From NCBI RefSeq assembly GCF_001039355.2, contig NW_019775747.1:126001-190000 (forward strand): DNA of 64,000 bases. Reading direction: 5' to 3'. Below the pieces are notes generated by a model. That model saw only the letters and a program-made list of their open reading frames with translations, was not told the DNA's origin and did no database searches. This document shows, in pieces, positions 50,437 through 62,163 of the stretch. Numbering within the stretch: the stretch's first letter is position 1; every line of letters begins with the position of its first letter. Position numbers and translations under genes: made by a program. Origin of the DNA: Lingula anatina (lineage: Eukaryota; Brachiopoda; Lingulata; Lingulida; Lingulidae).

Positions 50437-52224
50437 CTATTGTAAGTACAGGAATGTCTTAACTATACCCCATCTCTCTGCCACCACCAGCAGGTCAGCA
50501 GGGTTAATAGTTAATGCAATGGGATATTTCCACCCATCATCCTCAGTGGCAATATATTTGATAAATTGTCCTAACTGAGTGAGTGCTACAACCCTATTAT
50601 TACGACCATCAGCTATGAAGATGTTCCCATAGCTGTCTGTGCACACTCCACTAGGACCACTCCGCTGGCCAACACCACTGCCTTCTGTACCCTACTTGTA
50701 CAGCTGATCGCCAGTAGGTGACAGCATGTGTACACAGTTGCCCAAGTCTGATATCACAATGTTATCATTAGCCCTGCTCACTGTGACGAAAGTGGGGTAT
50801 TCACACATAGTAAGTCGAATAATGTTCAGGAGATGTCCACTGCCTGCGTGGAATGTGAGGATGGATTCTTTTTTCACATCAAAAACCATCACTTGACCTT
50901 ATCTATTCAGTGTGATGCAACTTGGCTTCTCCAGTTGACCCTGACCTATGGTTGTCACCTGTTTACCTTTGGTGGAGTACACTTTGACACATCTGTCACC
51001 CACTGATGTTATATACAGTTTACCAGTCTGTGACACAGCCGCATCAAAAAGTTTCTTTAATTTTATATCAAACATGAACTGACCTGCATGTGTGAATACG
51101 TTTGTTTTATCATTTGTATAACCCGTAGCATATATATTTTGCTCATCTCTAGCTTGCCCCCATGTGACAACATTTTCCTTATCATATTTCATTTTAGCAG
51201 TGAAAGAATGTACGCATTCTGCCTTCTCTTAGAAAACGATTTGGTGCTGATGGTGGTATTGTCTGTACTGTCACCTGTCCTAACATGGCTTCCAGTCCAG
51301 CAGTAGATATCTCACCAGGACTATAAGATATCTCTGCAGTTGTGTCTGGTGTTGGTACTGGTATGTTTTCCATTGTTGTCAGTTTATTTGTGAGAGACTT
51401 TGCATGCGCCATGATATCAGAGTCGGTGCCATTTGCAACAAGTTGTTGGGCAAAGCCACAGGCACTTTGCAAGGAGGCATGGTGGAGTTCAAGGATGTCC
51501 TTGTTTGCCTCGTTCTGCTTTTTTCTAATATCATAATCAGAATTCACTTCTGATATCAGTGTTTCTTTCCTCTCATTAATTAATGTACAAATATGGTGGG
51601 CTTGTCTCTCAATGGTGTTGATAGTGGCTGTCCTGATACGAGAGTCCTCAAATTCTATGATTGCTTTCCTGGCAACTGCCTCTTTGAATACGTTAGCTTT
51701 TGCCAGCGTTTTAACAATGGCATTTCCAATTTTTTCCCTATAGCTTTTTGCAACTGTTCCTACAGGTAAAATACCATGCCTATAATGATCTGCTAATGCA
51801 CAGTCACCACAAACAACGGTATCATCATCTTCACAGTAGTATTTCAGTTCATTATCAGGATGTTTCTCACAACCGTTGGTCAATTGTGCAACGGCCTGTG
51901 TCACTGCTTCTACATTAGTCTGCACATTTTCTGATACTCCTCTTTCTCTTTGTTGCTGGTTTATTATGTCTTTGGCCATGCAAAAGGCAAAATTCTTTTT
52001 TAATTGAGAAAGTCCCCCAACTGGAAACTGGGCATCTTCTCGGCAAACAGGGCACTGAAATTTCCTTTTTTTAGTTCTTTTTTTAGTTTTTTTGCGTGGT
52101 CAGATATACAATCAAGGCAAAATGTATGTTCACAAGGCAGCACACGGGGGTCCTGATACACGTCCAGACAAATACTACATGTCAAAATGTTATCCGTGAA
52201 AGCCGCTGCCAATGCTTCGGCCAT
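50437..52224 (-). pseudogene. TRIM-NHL copy C, multiply disrupted
   Basis: It starts like the others ([36 protein letters not shown]) but shifts frame inside the RING at about 52080 in an A/T-rich repeat. RING remnants, B-box2 (CEKHPDNELKYYC) and the full coiled coil follow (to about 51240). There is another break before the NHL part, with further stops at about 51195, 50895 and 50690, and the end at 50437. At least four independent lesions make this a clear pseudogene. Its coiled coil shows what copy A has lost. Confidence 0.9.
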
Positions 52225-53286
52225 ATTGTCATATCATTGCACCGGAAAGACATTTAGTCAATAGTTGAGCAATGGAATATGAGGTAAATAGCAGACGCAG
52301 TGTCCTTTATAGTCTAGCCCATGATATCTGAACTTGGGAGGTGACAATGTCTATGAATGATGTATAGAAAAACTGTATCATGCCAATAGTGATAACATGC
52401 ACAATATATTAGATATAACTGATGTGCATGTGGCTAGTAAATGGGGGCAGCGATAACTTGTTTTATGATACATTAACCAGCTTGAAAATTTACAGCATTG
52501 TTGTATTATATTGTCATGTTAAAGGTTTGATTCCACGGTATCACCTCTCTCACTAAATCAACACATTGTAATTAACCGAATTAAGGGTCCAATGAAATGT
52601 CATGCTTTTAAGTGCCAAAAAATCTCTTTTTGTTAATTGACTTAATTGAAACTACAAAGTACTAAAAGTTGAACCCCTTGTATAATCATAATATCGGAAC
52701 GTACTCATGTAGACAACTAAATGATTTGCACGTTATCTGGCCCTTGACTGATTTATGTAGCACAGATCAGTTACATTATTGTTCTTTTCTCGACGTTATC
52801 ATGAGATCATCAGTTGATTAAGTCCAAAGGGCAAAAATATGTCCTCCTAATACGTGAGCTATCTGGACAATGCAGTGGTAATTTAACAGCATACATGTGT
52901 AAGGGCAAGATTGAAATCCAGGCATGTTATTAAATCGGCCTTGGCGAGAATTTTAATATCTGAGTGGAAATTGAAATCGCAATCTCACCTTGGCGAATTT
53001 TAAAGAAATCTGGTTTCCAAAGTGACTGAATGATCACCAGTATTCTTCTCAACGGCAGAAGGAATCGACTAAGCTGATTGCATTCAGTCTCGGCGGAGTA
53101 AGATTAATCTCTTGGAAGTGTGTTCTCAATGGGAATGAGCCTGAAAGATTTTATATTCAGAAACCAGTCAAAGTGACAGCAGGACGTGACTCTTGAACCT
53201 CACGAAATCAGAGCAAATGTAATTAACGGGCCAAGAAAATTTTATAAAATGTGTCTACTAGACAAATGATATTTTTTACCCAAATA

Positions 53287-53524
53287 CCCAGCGGGCAAAA
53301 TATGTTGTTTTAACATTGAAACAACGTTGAACCATAACGTTGATAAGACGTTGGATAAACATTGGATTTGAAAGTTGACTCAACCTCAGACAACAACGTT
53401 GTATCAACGTCAGATAACAACATTGTATCAACCCCAGTTATAAGACAACATTCTTGCATGAATAGACATTGAAATGACCTGAGGGTAGGGTATAAAAGTG
53501 TGGCCTTTAAGTTAAAATTTCCAA

Positions 53525-53575
<51 letters not shown>

Positions 53576-54069
53576 CAAAGTCACAGTCACCTCAACCTGT
53601 CTATGTATAACAGGTTACCAAGAAATGTTAACTTTATAAATTCACTCCATCACATTTACAGCAACTTATTTATCCTAGTGTTAGCTGACCTTGCAAGGAG
53701 TTCAGTTTATTGGAATGTATTTCTGAATAACAAGTTAAGAAAATTCACTAGTTCACTAAAGACACAAAACAACTGTCACTTTTACTTTTACTTTTAACAA
53801 TTTTTTTGATTATTTTTATAAAGTTAGTTACAGTATTGATAAACAAAGTATCACGTTTTCAACAATTAATATTTTAAAATATAATCAATGTCTTCAAGGT
53901 TGTGTCAATGACCAAAATACAAGGTTGAGTCAACGTCACATTATGACGGTGTTTCGACGTGACTGGATCAACGTTGGTTTTACGTTGAATTTTAGGTAGA
54001 TCAACGGCATAGCAATTCAACGTATCAACCTGTTTTCAACGTTGATCCAACGCAACTATGCCTGCTGGG
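53287..54069. mobile_element. Non-autonomous DNA transposon, TA target, CCCAGC ends
   Basis: 783 bp with ends CCCAGCGGGCA and TGCCTGCTGGG (inverted match, one mismatch), flanked by TA on both sides (53285-53286, 54070-54071). The interior has many AACGTTGA/TCAACGTT-type sub-repeats near both ends and a 45-bp (TA)n run at about 53529-53574. It has no coding capacity. Units A (24651) and D (62524) show the uninterrupted site (ACCCAA then TTCTTG), which confirms insertion after duplication. Confidence 0.85.
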
Positions 54070-54260
54070 TAAGTTCTTGAATTTTTTTCACTAAAATAAC
54101 AAACTACTTAAGATTGAACAAATGCTTAATATCAAAATGTACTCTGAGTATCGTGAGTAAATGACACGTTATCTGGTCCTAGACTAATATTTGTGACACA
54201 GTTTTAAATCAGTCACAACCTTGTTCTGACCTGACGCGATCATCAGCTGACAGATAGTAA

Positions 54261-54476
54261 ATAATGCACTGTCCACGAGCTCGATATACACGATAGTTTG
54301 TTGAGCGCCAGAGAGGCAATGCTATCGTGTACCTGTATATCGGCGAGGGTGTAACAGTGCATTATGTAGTAAATAATGCACTGTCCACGAGCCCGATATA
54401 CACGATAGTATGTCGAACGCCAGCGAGGCAATGCTATCGTGTACCTGTATATCGGCGAGGGTGTAACAGTGATTAT
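54261..54476. repeat. Two tandem foldback units (112-bp period)
   Basis: Each unit begins ATAATGCACTGTCCACGAGC and ends with TGTAACAGTGCATTAT (one base lost in the second). Inside, CGATATACACGATAG pairs with CTATCGTGTACCTGTATATCG. The units start at 54261 and 54373, with the spacer AGTAA before each. Each could form a hairpin, and the terminal repeats suggest a small MITE present twice in tandem. Confidence 0.85.
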
Positions 54477-54479
54477 TTG

Positions 54480-55677
54480 TCATACATACAGGTTTCAAAT
54501 GGAAATCGGGCATGTTCCGCACCTAAACCCCCTAACTTTGAATAGAACACGCTGATATCACCGCGCATGGGGTGATATTAAAGAATGGACTTTCCCCGCG
54601 TTTACTGCCTAATTGCGGTCACCGTCCAAACTTTTTTATTTGCGTGAATGGTTTGTGGTTGCGTGTGTATTAACAGGGACATGGGTCAGTGGTTTACTGT
54701 GAGTAGTTGGTTGATTTCCTGCCCATCTTCCGCAAGTGGCAGTCACGCCGTCTCATTCATTGTATCGGTCCAAGCAATTCTTTTGTTTAGATATCAGCCC
54801 AGTGGTATGCATTGTCAAAGAACAAATTTGTGTCATTTCATCGTGTGAGCTTAACTACTATAATGTGGGGTGGCGTGGGGTGGGGGGCACAGTGTCATAC
54901 ATACCCCCTTCTTAATTTCAAATATTTCCCTTTCCCCTCTCCAAATACATTGTTTCAAGCTAAACGAGACAGGTGCCCAGTACTCATTTCATTTTATCTC
55001 TCTGCACTGTACCTCTTATACTTGTATTACAATTGACCACGTTAAAATGCTTTATTTGTCCAAGGAAGCTGTGAAGTTCTTTAACAGCTGTCGGCCATTA
55101 CTAACAAAAAACAAGATTCGTGGATTTCCAAGCAGCTTTGTTCGCACTGCCTACGTTATTCCTAGTTTTTACAACACCTGCCCATTTTTTATCCAAATCT
55201 CGACATTATTTATACCGGTGATATCGCCTATATACTTTAATTTTAATTTTGAAATAGTGCCTAGATATTAACTAGATATTAACTAGGTACCGAAAAATGT
55301 GCGCGACATCTTAAGTGGGGTGCGACATCCTAAGGGGCGCAACCGCGTCCCTTACAAAAGTCTGGAAATATTAGTAAAAAGAGGACAGTACTAGTAAATT
55401 ACTTCATATAGTAATTTTTATATTGCATTTTTCCTGAGGACTGAGGCCAGGGTGATTCATAACACCTGTATAGGTTAAACTACACACCCTCACTTCAATC
55501 TACTTCTGGTAACTTCTCCCCTTTGAAGAGGACAGCAGACTGCTGTTGAAATATTGGCAAAAAGGGATTCTATTTTACAAACTTTACAAGCTCTCAGTAA
55601 AGAAAAGATGCCATATAGAGGTTAATATTCATTGTGAACCTCATTGCTGCTGTGTTGCATATGCCCATCTAAAAGCA
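54480..55677. other. Spacer between units C and D
   Basis: Sequence unique within the window, between the foldback repeats and the start of homology to the other units. A 133-codon plus-strand frame (54870-55271) shows no domain and has low-complexity composition. No gene is called. Confidence 0.45.
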
Positions 55678-56729
55678 TACAAAACGTCACCATCAGTTGC
55701 AGTCCAAATTTAAACAAAATTACACAAAGTAACTCTACATGAACGTTTGTGTGTATTTTGACTTGTCTACTCGAGCTTATCAACAATAATGTTTCCGCTG
55801 CTTTAGTTCATTAAAACTTCAACATAAATTATTTTTATATCCTATGAAAGGATGATTGAGACAACCAAAATAAATAATAGTGATAAATGATTTCAGGCCA
55901 TTGTTTTTGTTTTTCCTGCTTGATAAGTAATGATATTACATGATATCACAAACAAGCTGTAATAACGTTATTATAATTCATTCACATGTCTATTAATTTG
56001 AATGTGCCATTTTAATACTTCATATACTTCGAACAATATTGAAAAGACCATGGTGTCTTTGGCAAGCACTGTATTTGATAAAGGTAATATTTAGAATAAA
56101 TTTTTTCAGGTAATATAATAATTTATTAGATAAAATTGCAACCCTAAGGTTGAAGTTGTACAAGAATGTTTAAAAGAAAATTGACAATAAACTTTAAATT
56201 ATAAAACAATAAATTATTCTTAAAATACTACAAATGAAAAGGCATCCATAAATTACTACAAGTTAAAAAGGCAGTAATTAATAATGGAATTTTTAAAACG
56301 TTCCGTCTTCACTTTTGGTTGTAAGAATTTGGTGTTGTTTCGTAAAGGGCGGGTGTTTCTTTCAGGCAATAAATGTCCCAACTTTTCACAATTTTTAAAT
56401 TTTCTATAAAACCTCTGACACAGCAAATGTCTACGTTTGTCTAGGGTGTCAATGTTACAAACTTTTAAGGCATCATCATAACTGAGACCAGGGCAAATAA
56501 TCTTTAAGGCTCTCTTTTGACTGACTTTGAACTGACTCTAGACATTCAGATTGCTCAGCAGTCAGACCTGGTCCCCATACTGGACAGGCATATTCTAAAA
56601 CTGATCGTATTACAGACTGGTAGATAGTTAATAAATCTTGTAGGTCCAGTTTTGCCCTCTTAAGCTGTCTGAGATAAAATAGCTTTAAACATGCCTTAGC
56701 ATACATGATTTGGATGTGTTCAGCCCACT

Positions 56730-58763
56730 CATTCGAAAGGTCATGTTTTAGATCTTGTTTTGACAAGAAAAAACTCATGTCTCAGTAACTTCTTCGTAGA
56801 TCACACTTTGCCCTCTGATCATGCAGCAGTTCATTTCGTAGCCAATGCCAACCGCCCAGCGCCAACTAAAGTAGTCAAACAGAGCCGGCTACTTTCCAGA
56901 ATTGACAGTGACATCTTAAACAGGGAACTTTCAAATGCTTTAAGTCAGATGGTCAGCATATCTGACATAAATTTACAAGTTACTCACTACAATAATTCGT
57001 TATCAAAGGCTATTGATAACCAGGCTCCACTACAGGAAAAGAGAGTGACAGTAAAGCCAAAGGCTACATGGATCACACCAGAGTTGTTAGAAGAGCGTAA
57101 GGAAATCCGTAAGCTGGAAAGAAAATGGCTTGGCACTAGACTTGAAATACATAAACAGATTTTCACAGATGCCAGATCCAAGTATAATTTTCGTCTTAGC
57201 ACATGCAAAGCAGAATACCACCGAAATTGTATTGATTCTGCCGATCAGAAAGCCCTATTCAGAATTGTTGATAACATCTCNNNNNNNNNNNNNNNNNNNN
57301 NNNNNNNNNNNNNNNNNNNNNNNNNNNNNNNNNNNNNNNNNNNNNNNNNNNNNNNNNNNNNNNNNNNNNNNNNNNNNNNNNNNNNNNNNNNNNNNNNNNN
57401 NNNNNNNNNNNNNNNNNNNNNNNNNNNNNNNNNNNNNNNNNNNNNNNNNNNNNNNNNNNNNNNNNNNNNNNNNNNNNNNNNNNNNNNNNNNNNNNNNNNN
57501 NNNNNNNNNNNNNNNNNNNNNNNNNNNNNNNNNNNNNNNNNNNNNNNNNNNNNNNNNNNNNNNNNNNNNNNNNNNNNNNNNNNNNNNNNNNNNNNNNNNN
57601 NNNNNNNNNNNNNNNNNNNNNNNNNNNNNNNNNNNNNNNNNNNNNNNNNNNNNNNNNNNNNNNNNNNNNNNNNNNNNNNNNNNNNNNNNNNNNNNNNNNN
57701 NNNNNNNNNNNNNNNNNNNNNNNNNNNNNNNNNNNNNNNNNNNNNNNNNNNNNNNNNNNNNNNNNNNNNNNNNNNNNNNNNNNNNNNNNNNNNNNNNNNN
57801 NNNNNNNNNNNNNNNNNNNNNNNNNNNNNNNNNNNNNNNNNNNNNNNNNNNNNNNNNNNNNNNNNNNNNNNNNNNNNNNNNNNNNNNNNNNNNNNNNNNN
57901 NNNNNNNNNNNNNNNNNNNNNNNNNNNNNNNNNNNNNNNNNNNNNNNNNNNNNNNNNNNNNNNNNNNNNNNNNNNNNNNNNNNNNNNNNNNNNNNNNNNN
58001 NNNNNNNNNNNNNNNNNNNNNNNNNNNNNNNNNNNNNNNNNNNNNNNNNNNNNNNNNNNNCAGTATTCTTTTTGGGGTGAGTGACAGCAAATTGAAAAAA
58101 ATCCAATTGATTCAAAATTCAGCGGCCAGATTAGTTAAAAAGATAAGGAACCAGAGCTTGGATCATATCACTCCAGTGTTAAAGGAATTGCATTGGCTGC
58201 CAATCAAACAAAGAATTTTATTCAAAGTGTTGTGCATAATTTTTAGAGCTTTTAAAGAAAACACACCTGGTTATATTGCACATCTTATTCAGTCATCTGA
58301 ACCACGCAGGTTAACAAGAAACTCTTTTGAAAACAATTTTATACTCAATCACTGTGAAATAGACAGAAAATGCAACAAATTCTATGGAGACCGGGCTTTT
58401 ACTGTTTATGCTCCAAAATTGTGGAACAAATTGCCTTTTAGTATCAGAGCTGAAAGTGACTATAATACTTTTAAAGCCTGTCTTAAAACTCATCTTTTTA
58501 AAGAATTTTATGGTTAGTGTTCCTTTAAACCTTTTAGTTGTATATCATTTATTAAGAGTGAGCTTGGGTTAATTTTAGTAGTATTTTAAAGTTATATCAA
58601 TAAATTTTCTCTGTTTTCTTTAATTAATTAATTTTATCAGTAAATGTTAAAGTATTTTAGTATTGTTATTTTTAGACTTTTTAATTATTTGTAAAGTGCA
58701 TTGATATGTAAAAATTGGAATGCGCTATATAAGAAATAAATATTATATTATTATTATTATTAT
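56730..58763 (+). mobile_element. Nested CR1/L2-like LINE, 5'-truncated
   Basis: Inserted into the older LINE between CAGCCCACT and TGAGGTC. The unit C copy shows the unbroken site near 49954. The plus strand has the end of the endonuclease domain (LPSDHAAVHF), the linker (WLGTRLEIHKQIFTDARSKY), an assembly gap over the reverse transcriptase, then the C-terminal region (LHWLPIKQRILFKVLCIIFR, KLWNKLPFSIRAES, HLFKEFYG stop at 58517). The 3' UTR ends with AATGCGCTATATAAGAAATA and a (TAT)n tail at about 58740-58763, the usual end of this LINE type. The known coding parts are undisrupted, so this may be a young copy. Confidence 0.9.
57281..58060. other. Assembly gap (780 N)
   Basis: 780 Ns covering the reverse transcriptase core of the nested LINE. 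Gap placement in an interspersed repeat is typical of unresolved repeat assembly. Confidence 0.99.
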
Positions 58764-59242
58764 TGAGGTCTGGGGTTAAAATAACACCAAGTAACTTAAA
58801 ATTTTTGACCTTTTCTACACGTTCACCATCTATTTCCAATGTTGGTATTGTAAGATTACAGTTCTTGGAAAAATTTATGTCCATCTACATAGTCTTCCTT
58901 ACATTAAGTTATATTTTTTGCTAGCCCCAGTCAGCCAATTGGTCTTTTGTTTGTGGTAGATGCGGTGTTTTGCCAAATTTGCAAATTTCGTAAACTATCT
59001 GCTACATGTCTTTCAAAATAGTTCCAGGTGATTCTTATTTAATTTTGTTATTTACAATTTATCACACAGTACTATAATAATATTTCAACATAATAACCGA
59101 AATTAATTATTCTTAGATTTGTAAATTCCAAAATACCTGAAATTAATTATTCCTTGACTCTGCTACCACCAACAGTCTTGATTCTTGATCTAAACGGCAT
59201 ACCGTCATTGTCAGTGTACTTAGTATTTTGTGTGAATTGTAT

Positions 59243-61009
59243 CTATTGTAAGTACAGGAATGTCTTAACTATACCCCTTCTCTCTGCCACCACCAGCAGA
59301 CCAGCAGGGTTAATAGTTAATGCTATGGGATATTTCAACCCATCATCCTCAGTGGCAACGTATTTGATAAATTGTCCTTGCGGACTTAGTGCTACAACCC
59401 TATTATTACGACCATCAGCTATGAAGATGTGGCCATAGCTGTCTGTGCACACTCCACTAGGACCACTCAGCTGGCCAACACCACTGCCTTCTGTACCATA
59501 CTTGTACAACTGATCACCAGTAGGTGACAGCACATGTACACAGTTGCCCAAGTCTGATATCACAATGTTATTATTTGCCCTGTTCACTGTGATGAAAGTG
59601 GGGTATTCACACATAGTGAGTCGAATAGTGTTCAGGAGATGTCCACTGCCTGCGTGGAATGTGAGGATGGATTCTTTTTTCACATCAAAAACCATCACAT
59701 GACCTTGTCTATTCAGTGTGATGCAACTTGGCTGCTCCAGTTGACCCTGACCCATGGTTGTCACCTGTTTACCTTTGGTGGAGTACACTTTGACGCATCT
59801 GTCACCCATTGATGTTATGTACATGTGACCAGTCTGTGACACAGCCACATCAAAAGGTGTCTTTATTTTTATGTCAAACATGAACTGACCTGCATGGGTG
59901 AATACTTTTGTTTTGTCATTTCTATAACCCGTAGCATATATATATTGCTCATCTGTGGCTAACCCCCATATGATAACATTTTCCTTATCATATTTCAGTT
60001 TAGCAGTGAAGGAATGTACACATTCTGCCTTCTCTAAAAAAACGGGAAGTTTTGGTGCTGTCACCTGACCTAACATGGCTTCTAGTCCGGCAATAGATAT
60101 TTTACCTGGACTGTAAGATATCTGTGCAGGAGAGTCTGGTGTTGGGAGTGGTGTGTTCTCCATTGATATCAATCTCTCGGCCAAAGTTTTTGTATGAACC
60201 ATGATATCAAAGTCAGTGCCATGTCCGACAAGTTGTTGGGTAAAGTCACAGGCACTCTGCAAGGAGGCCTGATGGAGTTCAAGGAAGTCCTTGCTTGCCT
60301 CGCTCTGCTTCTTTCTATCATCATAAGCAGAATTCACTTCTGATATCAGTGCATCTTTCCTCTCATTTATTAATGTACAGATAAGCTGTGCTTGCTTTTC
60401 AATGATGTTGGTAGTGGCTGTCCTGATAAGAGAGTCCTCATATTCTATGGTTGTTTCCTTGGCGACTGCCTCTTTGAATACGTTAACTTTTGCCAGCGTT
60501 TTAACAAGGTTAGTTTCAATTGTTTCTCTATTGCTTTTTGCAACTTTTTCTACAGGTAAAATACCATGCCTGTAATGATCTGCTAATGCACAGTCACCAC
60601 AAACAACGGTATAATCTTCTTCACAGTAGAATTTCAGTTCATTACCAGGATGCTTTTCACAACCGTTGGTCAATTGAGCAACGGTCTGTGTCACTGCTTG
60701 TACATTAGTCTGTACATTTTCTGATGCCTCTCTTTCTGTTTGTCGCTGATTTATTATGTCCTTGGCCTTGCAAAAAGCAAAATTCTTTTTGAATTTAGAA
60801 AGTCCACCGGCTGGAAACTGGACATCTTCTCGGCAAACAGGGCACTGAAATGTCCTGTTCCTAGTGATGGTTCTCTTTGCGTGGTCAGATATACAAACAA
60901 GGCAAAATGTATGGTAGCATGGCAGCATTCGGGGGTCCTGATACTCTTCCAGACAGATGCTACATGTCAAAATGTTATCCGTGAAAGCTGCTGCCAATGC
61001 CCTGGCCAT
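59243..61009 (-). CDS. TRIM-NHL protein D, intact (RING, B-box2, coiled coil, NHL)
   Basis: Intronless frame of 588 codons, the best-preserved copy. The RING (C3HC4) has C16, C19, C31, H33, C36, C39, C56 and C59. B-box2 has C117, H120, C129, D132, C137, C140, H145 and H148. The coiled coil spans roughly residues 150-285, and a six-blade NHL propeller occupies about 345-588 (e.g. VCTDSYGHIFIADGRNNRVV, ending KTFLYLQ). In the family the RING acts as an E3 ubiquitin ligase, the coiled coil dimerises, and the NHL domain binds protein or RNA. The start is the ATG of MARALAAAF; the other copies have MAEALAAAF. The upstream flank is conserved with the other copies and may hold the promoter. Assignment to a named TRIM (2, 3, 56 or 71) is not possible. 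Confidence 0.93.
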   Translation of the reverse strand: MARALAAAFTDNILTCSICLEEYQDPRMLPCYHTFCLVCISDHAKRTITRNRTFQCPVCREDVQFPAGGLSKFKKNFAFCKAKDIINQRQTEREASENVQTNVQAVTQTVAQLTNGCEKHPGNELKFYCEEDYTVVCGDCALADHYRHGILPVEKVAKSNRETIETNLVKTLAKVNVFKEAVAKETTIEYEDSLIRTATTNIIEKQAQLICTLINERKDALISEVNSAYDDRKKQSEASKDFLELHQASLQSACDFTQQLVGHGTDFDIMVHTKTLAERLISMENTPLPTPDSPAQISYSPGKISIAGLEAMLGQVTAPKLPVFLEKAECVHSFTAKLKYDKENVIIWGLATDEQYIYATGYRNDKTKVFTHAGQFMFDIKIKTPFDVAVSQTGHMYITSMGDRCVKVYSTKGKQVTTMGQGQLEQPSCITLNRQGHVMVFDVKKESILTFHAGSGHLLNTIRLTMCEYPTFITVNRANNNIVISDLGNCVHVLSPTGDQLYKYGTEGSGVGQLSGPSGVCTDSYGHIFIADGRNNRVVALSPQGQFIKYVATEDDGLKYPIALTINPAGLLVVAERRGIVKTFLYLQ

Positions 61010-62123
61010 ATTATCACTTCATGGATTGGAAAGACATTAGGGCAATAGTAGAGCAATGGCATGTATAGCGCGTATAGACATATATAGACACATATAGCGC
61101 GCCCAGTCTCCTTTATAGTGTGGTACACGGTATCTGACCTCAACAGGTGACAATGATCATGTATATATGTTCAGAAACTGTATTATATCAATAGTGATAA
61201 CATGCACTATATATTAAATATAACTATAAGCACACGTGCCCAGAAAATAGGAGCGACATATTAATGCTTATTTTATTATACATTAACCAGTTTGAACATT
61301 TACAGCATTGTTGGTTAAGCATCGTCATCACAGATTCTTTCATGTCAGATGACATTCCTAAAATTTATTTATCCATGTATTATATTGTCATGTTTGATTC
61401 TACGTTAACACTCTAACACCCTTAAATTACTAAATTTAACGCAAAAGACCAAGTTAAAGGTCCAATGAAATGTTATGCTTTTAATGGCCAAAAATTGCTT
61501 TTGGTTATATGACTTTAATCGAAATTACAAAGTACTGAAAGTTGAACGCGTTGAATTATCTTTCTATGGGAATGTACTCATGGTGACAACTGAATGAAGT
61601 GCACGTTATCTGGCCCTTGACTGATTTATGTAGCACGGCTTCACATCAGTTACGTTATTGTTCTTTCCTGACGTTATCATCAGATCATCAGCTTATTAAG
61701 TACAAACAACAAATATATGTCCTCTTAATACGTGAGTTATCTGGACTATACAGTGGTAATTTTACAGCGAGTGGGAGGGGGGGTGGATGGCAACATGCCC
61801 CTATTTAGAACCTACGGTCCCCTCTGATTCTGCGTCTTTCCTTCAGAAACAGCGCATTAAGTGAATGTGCAAAAACAAATCTTTCACCAGGGGGCGATTC
61901 CAGGATTATTTATTATTTGAAGGGTGGTCCGTGGATGCGAATCCAACCCCCCCCCCGCAACTTGGAGTGGGTTTCGGAGCCCGCTGAAGGGCCCCGATCA
62001 ATTCTGGTATATTAGAGGGCGGACCATGACATTTGGTACGGTTTAAAACTATGATTCAGCTAGTCAAAATTCTAATATCAAGAGGGGTCCAGAAATCGAA
62101 GGGGGGGGGGGGGCATTGTTTCG

Positions 62124-62124
<1 letters not shown>

Positions 62125-62161
<37 letters not shown>
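62125..62161. repeat. (CA)n microsatellite next to a G homopolymer
   Basis: A CA run of about 18 units shortly after a 14-base G run (62100-62113) in the upstream flank of TRIM D. Confidence 0.95.

Positions 62162-62163
<2 letters not shown>

Larger units (their letters stand above)
47490..54240. repeat. Segmental duplication unit C
   Basis: Third copy of the CAPN7-exon/TRIM unit: orphan exon 9 (47575-47708), CAPN7 3'-flank sequence, decayed TRIM gene and upstream flank. It shares with B the loss of exons 10-11 and with D a LINE fragment inserted at the same place. Private insertions are at 48808-49215 and 53287-54069. Confidence 0.8.
56096..58999 (-). mobile_element. LINE fragment (unit D copy), interrupted
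   Basis: The same reverse transcriptase C-terminal fragment as at 49325-50175, here split in two parts, 56096-56729 and 58764-58999, by a nested retrotransposon. The coding remnants include WAEHIQIMYAKACLKLFYLR and SVLEYACPVWGPGLT in the first part and LEIDGERVEKVKNFKLLGVI in the second. Confidence 0.85.

Noticed and set aside
54261-54476. Direct repeats that could suggest a CRISPR-like array
   Set aside because: There are only two units, each an inverted-repeat element, in animal DNA. The structure fits tandem MITEs.
54870-55271. 133-codon plus-strand open frame
   Set aside because: Low-complexity, hydrophobic AT-driven translation with no family features, in the spacer between units C and D.
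57130-58115. Long open frames crossing the N gap on both strands
   Set aside because: They exist only because Ns do not create stops. Only the plus-strand LINE frame has recognisable sequence on both sides.
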